From: JAVBSX01 sp051660685
Lineage (GTDB): Bacteria; Planctomycetota; Planctomycetia; Pirellulales; Thermoguttaceae
NCBI GenBank assembly: GCA_051660685.1
Contig: JBOFQB010000051.1
Location: 18,077-82,076, forward strand
Direction: 5' to 3'
Length of the DNA: 64,000 bases
Shown one piece after another: positions 23,187 through 32,486 of this stretch (its first letter is position 1; each line of letters begins with the position of its first letter). The notes under the pieces are model-generated. The model was not told where the DNA came from. It saw nothing but the letters and a program-made list of their open reading frames with translations, and ran no database searches. The translations under genes were made by a program, and so were the position numbers.

Positions 23187-25157
23187 ATGGACGAGACAAA
23201 ATCTTCAGTCGGTTCTCCCCCGGAACAGCCGGACGAAATGAAAACGGTTTCGACAACGATCCATTTGGTCTCGCAAAGTTCTCATCGATTGCGTCCTCCT
23301 ATACTGCCAATTCGCTCAGACGACAAATCGGTTCATTTGGACGGGGAAACCGAACCTAGCGTCGTCGATTCCCGCTTGGAATTACCAATCATGCGGGCCA
23401 AATCACTCATTCTCTGGAATCCGTTTGGTCGGCTCTTTGCCCCGAAGTACCGCCTGCTCAACCGGGTCCTGACTCTCTCCGCCCTGTTCTTTGCCCTGAT
23501 GTTGTTGGTCGGTTATTACGCAATGCAGGAACAAATTGCTCTTGCTCCCTTAAACCCGAACCAATATAAACCGATTCGGCTCTCCCTCGTTGCCCCTTCT
23601 GTTCTCGCAAACGGCGTTGCAACCCTGTTGGAATTGAAGATTGAAGATTTTTCCAACGAGAATCAGTCTCTTCCAATCCGACTGACCTTGCGAGACGATC
23701 AGGGGGAAGAATTGCTCGTTCAACATGAAATGACCGATTCGAGCGGACAATTGTTTACCGTTCTTGAAGTTCCTGAAACAACGGCGTCGTTGATCGCTTT
23801 GGAAGTCCTCCCTTTACCAAAGTCGGTCGGGACTGTCGCTTCACCTCTTCATAAACGTCTTGCAAGTTCCAACTCGGCACTTTCCAAATCAGCACTGTCC
23901 GACTCAGCAAGTTCCCAATCAACACTGTCCGACTCGACAAGTTCCGACACAACACTGTCGAACTCGATACTTTCCGACTCAGCGATTTCCAACTCGACAA
24001 TTTCCAACACAACGTGTTCAACGTCGGAAATTGCAAATCGTCTTGAGTATGAAAATGCGCCCGGGTTGCCGTTTGTCCATCTGATTCCCGTTGTTCAACA
24101 ACTCCCCAACCCGACACCCCTTGTTCGGGATGATGTCTTCAAAGACCCCCAACCGGTCGAATTGCAACTGTTAAACCGGGATTCTCTCGCTAATGAACCC
24201 TTAAAATTTCAGGTTTTAAGACATTTAGCTCCGGTTGTGAACTCCCGGTTTTATGTCGTTATCACAAAAAATGGTATTCCAATCACCCAAAAATCTCTTA
24301 CTTGGCAAGAAACAGACCCCGTTGTCGAACTCCCTCTTTCCGAACGCATTTCAGGATTGTTAAACATTCATCTTTTTGACGGACACACAGTTCCCCCGAT
24401 TCATGTTGCTCAGACACACCTATTTCGACGAGCGATTCGACATTTGAAGATTGAACAACTTGAACCGACCGAGAAAATGTTGCCGATTCGGGTTGTGAAC
24501 GAACAAGGACATCCCGTTGTCGCTCATCTTCGCCTCATCGGAGGAGATGGTCCCTTAAATGACCCCGCTGTTGTTGACCCCCCACTTATTCTGGACAATC
24601 TGCACGAACTCGCCCAATCGTATGCTGCTGTTAATGTTGAACAATTTCAATGGAACGTCGAAACATTCCGCTCGAAACTTTTCCTCCTCGGTCTACTCGG
24701 CAGTTTCGGCGTCAGTATCCTCATTCTCCTCGTTCTGTCATTCCGTATGCTCGCCAACCCCTTGCCGCTTCTTTTGATCGTCTTGCTCGGCTTTCTCGCG
24801 TTTTCACTCTGTTCAGCTCTTCATCATCAATTCGAAGTCTATCGTTTTGCCGTTAAAACAATCCGGGAAAAGATACAACGAATTCAGCCGACTCTTTGTC
24901 GGGAAAACGCCGATCAAAGTGACCCTCATGTACCCTTAAAAATAATTTCGGCCCAACATTCGCCCGAAATTTTTTCGACGGAAACCGACACACAAGGGTA
25001 TTACCAACTCATGCTGGAAGAGTGGAATGTTCTGCCGAATGAAGCCCATTCGGAAGAGAATGTTGAGCCAAAATCACCCAAACGGCCGATCTCGCACATT
25101 CGCATTGAAGCAACCTGTCAGGACGGGCGTTTGGGTTTTGCCGAAATCATCCGCTAA
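23187..25157 (+). CDS. Large membrane protein with Ser-rich tandem repeat
   Basis: A 656-residue protein, not recognised as a named family. ATG 23187 is preferred; TTG 23139 is possible. One membrane segment (~95-115, LTLSALFFALMLLVGYYAM) follows a cytoplasmic N-terminus. Then comes an extracytoplasmic region of ~390 residues, and a pair of membrane helices (LFLLGLLGSFGVSILILLVLSF; PLPLLLIVLLGFLAFSLCSAL, ~508-550), then a C-terminal soluble part. Within the extracytoplasmic region, bases ~23866-24015 encode five-residue repeats of the type (L/I/A)S(D/N)S(A/T). Segments after the first helix (LSLVAPSVLANGVATLLELKIEDFSN) resemble the start of immunoglobulin-like extracellular domains. Possibly a surface or envelope-tension protein; the function is unknown. 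Confidence 0.7.
   Translation: MDETKSSVGSPPEQPDEMKTVSTTIHLVSQSSHRLRPPILPIRSDDKSVHLDGETEPSVVDSRLELPIMRAKSLILWNPFGRLFAPKYRLLNRVLTLSALFFALMLLVGYYAMQEQIALAPLNPNQYKPIRLSLVAPSVLANGVATLLELKIEDFSNENQSLPIRLTLRDDQGEELLVQHEMTDSSGQLFTVLEVPETTASLIALEVLPLPKSVGTVASPLHKRLASSNSALSKSALSDSASSQSTLSDSTSSDTTLSNSILSDSAISNSTISNTTCSTSEIANRLEYENAPGLPFVHLIPVVQQLPNPTPLVRDDVFKDPQPVELQLLNRDSLANEPLKFQVLRHLAPVVNSRFYVVITKNGIPITQKSLTWQETDPVVELPLSERISGLLNIHLFDGHTVPPIHVAQTHLFRRAIRHLKIEQLEPTEKMLPIRVVNEQGHPVVAHLRLIGGDGPLNDPAVVDPPLILDNLHELAQSYAAVNVEQFQWNVETFRSKLFLLGLLGSFGVSILILLVLSFRMLANPLPLLLIVLLGFLAFSLCSALHHQFEVYRFAVKTIREKIQRIQPTLCRENADQSDPHVPLKIISAQHSPEIFSTETDTQGYYQLMLEEWNVLPNEAHSEENVEPKSPKRPISHIRIEATCQDGRLGFAEIIR
23866..24015 (+). 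repeat. In-frame 15-bp tandem repeat encoding Ser-rich pentads
   Basis: About ten units of roughly TCCGACTCGACACTG / TCCAACTCGACAATT follow one another within the coding region and keep the frame, giving SDSTS/SNSAL pentads. The interruptions are substitutions rather than indels. Confidence 0.75.
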
Positions 25158-25366
25158 TGCTTTGTCAATACTTATACATGCTCGCCGAGTTTTGAAGCAG
25201 CATTACAGTTTTGAAGTGACATCACACGACATCACAAGTGGTACTTGGTTTTCGCTGATTATGTGGTAAACTGTCCCGCTTTCACTCTCCCTTTCCGCTC
25301 CCCCCGAGAGAGTCTGTCGTCCTTGAGTGTCGTTCTCCCCTTTTGCCCAAAGGAGGTTTCCCTAAA

Positions 25367-26569
25367 ATGACCCCGGTCCCTATACCCGAATTTGATTATG
25401 CCGGACTGAAAATTCCGACCCCCTACTACATCATTGATCGAGCTCTTGTACGTCATAACATGAAAATTCTTGAAGACGTTCAAAAGAGTTCCGGGGCAAA
25501 GGTTCTCCTTGCTCTTAAAGCGTTTTCAACATGGGGCGTTTTTTCGGACATGATTCCGTATCTCGCCGGGGTCACTTGCAGCAGTGTTCATGAAGCAACT
25601 CTTGGGAAAGAGGAATTTGGCAAGGAAATTCACGTCTATTCTCCCGCTTATTCCCGGGACGAGATGAAATCGCTTCTTCCGTTGGTCAACCATTTGGTCT
25701 TTAACTCGATTAAACAATGGAAACAGTTTCGTCCGCAAGTTCTAAAGTATGAACGAAAAATACAATGTGGTTTGCGAGTCAACCCCGAGTATTCCGAAGT
25801 CCAGAACGAAATGTATAACCCTTGTAACAATCGGTCCCGATTCGGAATCAGGGCAGATGAATTGGAAATTTCCGATTTGAAAGGGATTGACGGTTTTCAT
25901 TTTCATACCATGTGTCAACAAGGTTCTGACGTTTTGGCGAGAACTCTTGAACTTGTTGTCGAAAAATTCGGGCGTTTTTTCAAAAAATTAAAATGGATTA
26001 ATTTTGGGGGGGGACATCATATAACCCGACAGGGATATGATGTCGAGCATCTTTGCAGCATCATCAATCATTTCAGGAGCAAAACGGGTTTGGAGGTCTA
26101 TCTGGAACCGGGAGAAGCGCATGTTCTCAATACAGGTTTTCTTGTAACAACGGTTTTGGATGTGATCGAAAACCCGAACAGTATTGATGTCGTTATTGTT
26201 GACACTTCAGCATCCGCGCACATGCCCGATGTTATTGAAATGCCCTATGTTCCTGATATTCTGGGCGCACGTCGTGTCGTTGAAACCTCTTTTGACGCCC
26301 CGCTTGAAGAGGGAAGATACAAGTACATCGTCGGCAGTAAAACCTGTCTTTCCGGGGATATTATCGGCGAATACCTTTTCGGAAAACCTCTTCGTGTTGG
26401 TCAACGTGTCGTTTTCGGCGACATGTCGCAATATACCATGTGTAAGAACACTACATTTAACGGGTTGCAACTCCCGACGATTGTTTCTTGCGACAGTGAT
26501 ACACCGTCCGGGAATGTTCGGGTTATTCGTCGATTCGATTACAGTGATTATAAAATGCGGTTGTCGTGA
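25367..26569 (+). CDS. nspC: Carboxynorspermidine/carboxyspermidine decarboxylase
   Basis: A 400-residue PLP enzyme of the alanine-racemase-fold decarboxylase group. It releases CO2 from carboxynorspermidine or carboxyspermidine to give norspermidine or spermidine. ATG 25367 is chosen because AGGAGG lies about 11 nt upstream. Features are the Schiff-base lysine in LLALKAFSTWGVF (~51), HFHTMC (~178), the glycine loop NFGGGHHITR (~213), EPGEAHVLNTGFLVTTVLD and the cross-subunit cysteine in GSKTCLSGDIIGEYLFG (~326). The partner carboxyspermidine dehydrogenase is not adjacent. A hairpin-rich spacer separates it from mdh. Confidence 0.93.
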   Translation: MTPVPIPEFDYAGLKIPTPYYIIDRALVRHNMKILEDVQKSSGAKVLLALKAFSTWGVFSDMIPYLAGVTCSSVHEATLGKEEFGKEIHVYSPAYSRDEMKSLLPLVNHLVFNSIKQWKQFRPQVLKYERKIQCGLRVNPEYSEVQNEMYNPCNNRSRFGIRADELEISDLKGIDGFHFHTMCQQGSDVLARTLELVVEKFGRFFKKLKWINFGGGHHITRQGYDVEHLCSIINHFRSKTGLEVYLEPGEAHVLNTGFLVTTVLDVIENPNSIDVVIVDTSASAHMPDVIEMPYVPDILGARRVVETSFDAPLEEGRYKYIVGSKTCLSGDIIGEYLFGKPLRVGQRVVFGDMSQYTMCKNTTFNGLQLPTIVSCDSDTPSGNVRVIRRFDYSDYKMRLS

Positions 26570-26604
26570 TTGACATTGTCGTGTTTGTGAGGAACATCAT
26601 TAAA

Positions 26605-26675
26605 ATTCCGAATGATCCTGATTGACAGGATTATAATTCGGAATGGTTGTGATTGACAGCATTGTAATTCGGAAT
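26605..26675 (+). repeat. Hairpin and 31-bp tandem repeat between nspC and mdh
   Basis: ATTCCGAAT (26605-26613) pairs with ATTCGGAAT (26636-26644), enclosing a nested ATCCTG/CAGGAT stem. The unit TGATTGACAG.ATT.TAATTCGGAAT occurs again immediately afterwards, ending at 26675. There is no T-run, so terminator activity is uncertain. Confidence 0.6.
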
Positions 26676-26753
26676 CATTGCAGTTGGTCTGTTGGTCTAA
26701 CGGAAATAACGGGGATTCATTCTTAACAATTTTGATTGGAAAGACAGGGAGAG

Positions 26754-27692
26754 ATGAAACGAGCTAAAATCAGTATTATTGGGGCGGGGAATGTTGGGGC
26801 AACGACTGCTCTTTGGTGTGCGAAAGAGGAACTGGGAGACATTGTTCTTCTCGATATTCCTGAATTGGGGAGTGTTCCAGCTGGAAAAGCCCTTGACCTT
26901 ATGCAAGCATCTCCCGTCTTCGGTTTTGATGCTCAGATTAACGGGACCTCGGATTACGCCCAAACGGCTGAAAGTGACGTTGTTGTCATTACAGCCGGAA
27001 TTGCAAGAAAACCGGGAATGAGTCGGGACGACCTTCTCGCTGTTAACGCAAAAATTCTGACCAATGTCTCGGAAAATATTCGTGAAACCAGTCCCAATGC
27101 AATCGTTATCATTGTCAGTAATCCTCTCGATGCAATGTGTCAAAAAGCATTGCAAATAACCGGTTTTCCCAAACAGCGGGTTTTGGGACAAGCAGGGGTT
27201 TTGGATACGGCCCGTTGTCGGACCTTTATCGCAATGGAACTTGGTGTCAGTATCGAAGATGTGACGGTTATGCTCTTGGGCGGACATGGAGATACTATGG
27301 TTCCCCTTCTCAGTTGTGCATCTGTCGGGGGAATTCCGATTGCCCAACTCATCCAACCTGACAAACTCGATGAAATTGTGAACCGAACCAAAAATGGAGG
27401 AGCGGAAATTGTTTCGTTGCTCAAAACCGGAAGTGCTTATTTTGCACCTGCTGCTGCAACCGCCCAAATGGTTGAAGCGATTGTTCGTGATAAAAAACGA
27501 CTCATTCCATGTGCCGTGTATTGCGAGCGTGAGTACAATGTCGGGGGATACTTTGTTGGTGTTCCAATCATTTTGGGAACAGAAGGAGTCGAAAAGATCA
27601 TTGAACTCAAACTCAGTCATTCCGAAGAAGCCGATTTTCGCAAGAGCGTTCAGTCGGTCAAAGATTTGGTCGAGACGATGAATCGAATGTAA
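26754..27692 (+). CDS. mdh: Malate dehydrogenase (LDH-like type)
   Basis: A 312-residue NAD-dependent dehydrogenase that interconverts malate and oxaloacetate. ATG 26754 is chosen for the GGGAGA just upstream and for the direct start of the Rossmann fold (KISIIGAGNVGATTAL). Substrate-binding arginines lie in ARKPGMSRDDLLAVN (~82-96), the Arg pattern typical of malate rather than lactate dehydrogenase. VSNPLDAMCQ, the catalytic histidine in GGHGDTMVPL (~178) and the C-terminal GVPIILGTEGVEKIIEL complete the family signature. It is likely tied to the PEPCK at the window start in reductive C4 metabolism. Confidence 0.95.
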   Translation: MKRAKISIIGAGNVGATTALWCAKEELGDIVLLDIPELGSVPAGKALDLMQASPVFGFDAQINGTSDYAQTAESDVVVITAGIARKPGMSRDDLLAVNAKILTNVSENIRETSPNAIVIIVSNPLDAMCQKALQITGFPKQRVLGQAGVLDTARCRTFIAMELGVSIEDVTVMLLGGHGDTMVPLLSCASVGGIPIAQLIQPDKLDEIVNRTKNGGAEIVSLLKTGSAYFAPAAATAQMVEAIVRDKKRLIPCAVYCEREYNVGGYFVGVPIILGTEGVEKIIELKLSHSEEADFRKSVQSVKDLVETMNRM

Positions 27693-27965
27693 AAGATTGA
27701 CAAACTGAATGTTAAATCAGTGAAAATAGTCAGAATAGGCATTTCGTAGGGATTGTTTCGTGTGTTAAGCAAATCTTTTTGTCAATACCCGCGAAATGTG
27801 GAGTGTTCTTGCAATTCTCGGGTTGACAAGATGTCGCGTGATCGACTATAGTTGCAACGACTTGAGCGTGAGACAGTGCTTGAGTTTACAACTGCAAACG
27901 GTCAGACTGCAAACGTTCAGAAGAAAATTTCAAATCGACATTCACTTGTCCAACATTTGTTCATT

Positions 27966-28850
27966 ATGTCGGAAAAAACAGAATATACAGCGATCCAATC
28001 CGAAACAGCTTCTTCGCTTTTGTCGCAATCAGGCGGAATTGAGCAATTGCCAAAAAAGGATCAAAAGAAGAAGGGACAAGGGGACCAGAAAGGGCAAGCA
28101 TGCAAGCGGAATACGGATGTTGCAAGTTCGCAATTGGATTTGGCCCGGGTTTCTGGAACAGCCGGGTTAGAACATCTTCTTTTTTCTCCAATGCACTATG
28201 AACCGGGTTATGCCTATCCTCTTTTGGTTTGGTTGCATGGAAGAGGTAATGACGAACGACAAATTCTGAAAATCATGCCGCTTATCAGCATGAGAAATTT
28301 TGTCGGGATTGCTCCTCGCGGTCTCCCCGTTGCATCCTCCTCTTCACTCACAAAAGTTTGTTCCATTCAACCGAACTCCTTGTTTCAACCGGGCGGAATG
28401 GAGTCTAAACGGTATTACTGGAATTTTGAGGATTCCGATGTTTCGGATGCTGAACAAAAGATTTTTGAGAGCATTGATTTGGCAAAAGAACGTTGTCATA
28501 TTGCTTCAAATCGCGTCTTTTTGGGGGGATTTGAGGACGGAGGTAGTATGGCGTTGCGGATTGGTATGCACTTTCCCGACTATTTTTCGGGCATCATTTC
28601 GTTAGGCGGGCGTTTTCCGACCGGAAATGTTCCGTTCCGACAATGGACGAGCATACGGAATTTGCCGATTATGCTTGCAATTGGGAGTGATAGTGCGGTT
28701 TATACCCCTGAAAATGCGTTTTCAGACCTGAAACTTCTCCATACAGCCGGTCTTTCTGTTTCTGCCCGACAATATTCTTGTACTCAAGAAATTCATCCTG
28801 AAATGTTGCAAAACATGAATCGTTGGATGATGGACATTGTTTGTCGATAA
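27966..28850 (+). CDS. Alpha/beta-hydrolase-like protein lacking the nucleophile serine
   Basis: A 294-residue protein of the carboxylesterase/phospholipase (esterase D-like) group. ATG 27966 is chosen; further upstream the frame has no conserved features. Family segments are YPLLVWLHGRGNDERQILKIMPLISMRNFVGIAPRG, NRVFLGGFEDGGSMALRIGMHFPDYFSGIISLGG, IMLAIGSDSAVYTPENA and EIHPEMLQNMNRWM. The nucleophile elbow, normally GFSQGG, reads GFEDGG, so the serine is replaced by glutamate. The acid and histidine positions look kept. It is probably a non-hydrolytic paralogue or an enzyme with altered chemistry. The N-terminal ~60 residues are polar and Lys/Gln-rich. Confidence 0.75.
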   Translation: MSEKTEYTAIQSETASSLLSQSGGIEQLPKKDQKKKGQGDQKGQACKRNTDVASSQLDLARVSGTAGLEHLLFSPMHYEPGYAYPLLVWLHGRGNDERQILKIMPLISMRNFVGIAPRGLPVASSSSLTKVCSIQPNSLFQPGGMESKRYYWNFEDSDVSDAEQKIFESIDLAKERCHIASNRVFLGGFEDGGSMALRIGMHFPDYFSGIISLGGRFPTGNVPFRQWTSIRNLPIMLAIGSDSAVYTPENAFSDLKLLHTAGLSVSARQYSCTQEIHPEMLQNMNRWMMDIVCR

Positions 28851-29136
28851 TTATTCTTCGTGATTCTCGCGGACAATTTTTGCTCTTGGTTTTTTTGCGA
28901 AAAGTTGGTAGAGTTCGTTGGTCGATTTCCTTGCGCGCCGATTGCGCGTTAAGGATGGAACCCCTCATTCCGTCTAAAAGTGCGGGCTTGACAGTCGTTT
29001 TTTTGTGGTATTTCGAGAGATTCAACGAATTTTGAGAAATTCGGGCAAGACGACAACAAAAGACCGTAATGAATTTTTAACGGGGTAATCGGGCACTAAC
29101 CCGGAAATTCACTTTTCCAACCAACGATTTGCGAAA

Positions 29137-32100
29137 ATGTTCCGTTCACCATATTCTCAGATGCTGCTCAGTTTTCTTTGCGTTTTAGGAGCCTATTTCG
29201 CCTATTCCAAAGCAATTGTTCCGCTTGTTATTCCAACATCCAAAGAAGAACGTCAGAGTCTCTACGATCTGCAAGGGATCATGGAATCCGACGAAGAAAT
29301 GCGGAAAGTGCTTGAACCGTTATTTCCTGAAACATCCTGGGAACGTCGCAGTCAGTTTATCATTCGTCAGAATAATCTGGTTCTGCTCTTCGATAAATAT
29401 GACCCAAGCGGGAATGTTCTTGAAGTCAGTCCATGTACCGTTTTGATCCTTCCTGACGGAGAATTTGCTGATTCGAGCGAGCAATATCGACAAGCGATTA
29501 TAATGCAAGCGTCGGAAAGGGCGACATTGGAATTTGACGGAGAATTTCGACCAACATCGGGGACACTTGCCAATTTCAAAAGTGGACGTTTACATGGAAA
29601 TGTGGTGATTCGGAGTGATATGAAGGAACTGGGTCCTGATGATGATCTCGTCGTTGAAACCCGGGATGTCGTGTTCAATGAAACCCAGGTTACAACAGAA
29701 GCGATTGTGACGTTTCGATTCGGCAAACATCGCGGAAAAGGAGAATGGATCATTGTCTTTTTAGAACCAAGTGATCCGAAAGACCCGAAATCCGCTAAAA
29801 CGATTCAGCGTCTGGAAGTTCAGAAAGTACATCAGTTGGAACTGGAAATACCGCCCAAAGAGGGAGATTCGGCCCCGTCTGAACGTTTTGAGATTCGTTG
29901 TGCCGGTTCCTTTACGTTTAATCCTGACAAGGAATCGGATACATGTTGGGTTGCGACCTTCAATCGTAATGTGGAGCTTATGCGGATCAATGATGGAGCT
30001 TATGACCATTTGACCTGCAACACGTTGACGGTCTTGTTGGGACCTAATCCCAAATCCGGGGAACCGGGATTGCCGAATAATACGGTTGCAAGTATTGGGA
30101 AATTGGCCCCGCTTAAAGTGGTTGGACAGGGACAACCGGCGAAAATTCGATCTCCACAAAATGATGATTTTGTTGCAAGTGGAGAACGGTTGGAATACGA
30201 TTTTGTCCGGGACCGAATCACCTTATCCCGTTTACCCGGCTCCTCTCAAGTTGTTCAGATTTCCAATAATGGGGGAAAAAATTGGATTACATGTCGAACC
30301 TTGTCCTACACATTTGGAAAGGATGGAAAATTCGGCGAGTTGTATGCGCCCGGGACGGGGGAATTTCGGGGAGAATCGGAATATGGAGGATCAGCGGAAC
30401 CATTTCATTTGAGTTGGAGCGAACGATTTCAAGCGATTCCTGATCCTGAAGACCCGCAACAAGTTCGTTGTGACTTGTTTGGAACAGTCAAGCTGAGTAT
30501 GGAAAATCTTGGGACAATGACTGCTAAGGAAACGGCGATTTGGTTCAATCAAAAAAACAGTGTCAATCGTGAGAATAATGGAGAGAATCCAGATAATAAC
30601 ATCACGTCAAAATTGGGGGGCGGTTTGGCGGGATTGACCCCGGATCGGGCCCGAATTCAGAAAGATGTGTTGTTTGAAACTCCTAACGGAACCTGTGATG
30701 TCAGGGTTATGGAGATTTGGTTCCGAGAAGACACCGACAATAAAGAGGTTGTTTCCTCTTCTTTTGCTGATCCACCTTATGGAAATCTTTTTCCCGAAAA
30801 AGGTGTTCCGCAAACCAATATGTTGACCGATTCGTCTTCTGCGTCACAAAACAAACCGGTTAATACACAAGGTAAGGCAACACGGTCTTTTCTGGGCAAT
30901 TCCTCGGACAAAGAAAATACACGGTTCAAGTTAAGCGGAGATTTAATGCGGCTGTTCGTCAAAATGCGAGGAACACAAGCGGATATTGAACAGATTTGGC
31001 TGACCGGTTCAGGAGGTGTCGTTACGTTGACGGAGATTGATCCTAAAGAAGCGAATAAACCGATTCAATTGGTTGGAACCGAGTTGCATGTTTGGAGTCC
31101 TTTTAGCAATCGGACGATTGCGAAAGTTTTAGGGGAACCGAAAAAACCGGCTGTTTTTTCTGGAATGGAGTCCAAACTGACAGGTTTGGTGATGTTACTG
31201 AATCAGCAGACGAATCGATTTCAGGTTGAGGGAGCAGGGGAGTTGGTTACGACTCAGGTTGCTCTTGCAAACAACAAGGACGTGAAGTCGCAAACGGCCC
31301 CAACATCACAACCGGCTCCCTCTTCTCAATCGTTACAAGTCCCCAAAATTTCCAATATTGCTCAAGTCTCTCAAAACAATAAATCGTCGCAAAATCCCTC
31401 TTTGGACTCGAAAGGAACATTGGTTGTTCGTTGGATGAAAGGAATGGATTTTGACGGAACCCGAATTCAATTTGACGGAACCGTTGTTGCGATGTATCCT
31501 GCTCAGGAACTGCGATGTAACGAGCTGTTAATCTTTCTGGACCGCCCCATCTCGTTCATGGAGAGCAAGATCGAGCAGGACCCTAACGCCAAATTGGTTG
31601 TTTGCAACGGAAATGTTTATTTTGAAAGTATTCAAATGGAAGGGGCTGCACAAAAAGCGAGGTTGCGAGCAGAAGGACTTGAACAATTTCGGTTGTATCC
31701 GGCAACGGGGATGTTTGACGGAACAGGACCGGGGAAATTACGTTCGACATTTTTAGGTTCTGACACAGCGTTACAAATGCCGGGAATGAAACCGATTGCG
31801 ACCGTCAATTCAGAAACGAAATCAGAGACAAGTTCGGGAACGAATTCGGGGACAACGACGGAGCTTAAGCATGTTGACATCACGTTTTACGAAAAAATTG
31901 AGGGGAATTATCGGACAATGGAAGCGTCAGCATCCGGTTTGGTCGCTTGTGTTTACTGTCCCGTTGCACAATGGGATGAGACAATTGACCCGAATGACCG
32001 CGAACGTCTGAAGTCACACAACGGATTCCGGCTCGATTGCGAACGACTTCATGTCATAAAAATGGTTGATCCGCTCAGTAATGCAGAAGGGGTTGAGATG

Positions 32101-32349
32101 ACAGCAACGGACGGAACGCGAATTGAGGGGAGTCAATTTTTTGCAAGGGGCGAAACGGTCAAATACAATCAACTCAAGAGTATTGCTTCAATAGAAGGGA
32201 AGGGAACAATTGACGCAGAAATCCATATACAGCGTAATCCGGGGGGGGATTATGAACCGCCTTTATATGGGAGATACCTTGAATACAATATGAAGACGAA
32301 TGAAGTCAATTTTCAAGGCGTTCACGGAACCCAGATGTTTAACCGTTAG
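29137..32349 (+). CDS. Very large LptA/OstA-like envelope protein
   Basis: A 1070-residue protein with an N-terminal membrane anchor (MLLSFLCVLGAYFAYSKAIVPLVIP). It has multiple stretches resembling LptA/LptC/OstA beta-jellyroll strands, for example GRLHGNVVIRSDM, FDGTRIQFDGTVVAMYPAQELRCNELLIFLDRP, FRLYPATGMFDGTGPGKL and DGTRIEGSQFFARGETVKYN. Such folds bridge LPS transport across the periplasm, so an LPS-export or envelope-scaffold role is inferred, not shown. LptA and LptC are about 180 residues, so this would be a giant multi-repeat form. A polar Ser/Gln-rich linker occurs near residues 712-760. It stands alone, and converges with the sigma-54 regulator. Confidence 0.6.
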   Translation: MFRSPYSQMLLSFLCVLGAYFAYSKAIVPLVIPTSKEERQSLYDLQGIMESDEEMRKVLEPLFPETSWERRSQFIIRQNNLVLLFDKYDPSGNVLEVSPCTVLILPDGEFADSSEQYRQAIIMQASERATLEFDGEFRPTSGTLANFKSGRLHGNVVIRSDMKELGPDDDLVVETRDVVFNETQVTTEAIVTFRFGKHRGKGEWIIVFLEPSDPKDPKSAKTIQRLEVQKVHQLELEIPPKEGDSAPSERFEIRCAGSFTFNPDKESDTCWVATFNRNVELMRINDGAYDHLTCNTLTVLLGPNPKSGEPGLPNNTVASIGKLAPLKVVGQGQPAKIRSPQNDDFVASGERLEYDFVRDRITLSRLPGSSQVVQISNNGGKNWITCRTLSYTFGKDGKFGELYAPGTGEFRGESEYGGSAEPFHLSWSERFQAIPDPEDPQQVRCDLFGTVKLSMENLGTMTAKETAIWFNQKNSVNRENNGENPDNNITSKLGGGLAGLTPDRARIQKDVLFETPNGTCDVRVMEIWFREDTDNKEVVSSSFADPPYGNLFPEKGVPQTNMLTDSSSASQNKPVNTQGKATRSFLGNSSDKENTRFKLSGDLMRLFVKMRGTQADIEQIWLTGSGGVVTLTEIDPKEANKPIQLVGTELHVWSPFSNRTIAKVLGEPKKPAVFSGMESKLTGLVMLLNQQTNRFQVEGAGELVTTQVALANNKDVKSQTAPTSQPAPSSQSLQVPKISNIAQVSQNNKSSQNPSLDSKGTLVVRWMKGMDFDGTRIQFDGTVVAMYPAQELRCNELLIFLDRPISFMESKIEQDPNAKLVVCNGNVYFESIQMEGAAQKARLRAEGLEQFRLYPATGMFDGTGPGKLRSTFLGSDTALQMPGMKPIATVNSETKSETSSGTNSGTTTELKHVDITFYEKIEGNYRTMEASASGLVACVYCPVAQWDETIDPNDRERLKSHNGFRLDCERLHVIKMVDPLSNAEGVEMTATDGTRIEGSQFFARGETVKYNQLKSIASIEGKGTIDAEIHIQRNPGGDYEPPLYGRYLEYNMKTNEVNFQGVHGTQMFNR

Positions 32350-32383
32350 AGAGACTGCCTAATTGTAGTTAGGAGTGACCTAA

Positions 32384-32409
32384 GTTTAGCCGCGATACAA
32401 CGTATCGCG
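32384..32409 (+). repeat. CGCGATAC hairpin repeat, copy 2
   Basis: GTTTAGC followed by CGCGATACAACGTATCGCG, a perfect 8-bp stem. A second hairpin follows (CGCAGAAC/GTTCTGCG, ~32433-32451). Lies between convergent genes and may act as a bidirectional terminator. Confidence 0.7.
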
Positions 32410-32486
32410 CGTTCTAAACCGCCCAAAATACGCGCAGAACGGTGTTCTGCGGCCAAACGACTGAATGGTCTCGTCATTTCAGTTCC

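Noticed and set aside
26697..27620. 307-residue minus-strand frame opposite mdh
   Set aside because: Shadow of a strongly identified gene; composition is not protein-like (Asn/Cys/Phe-rich).
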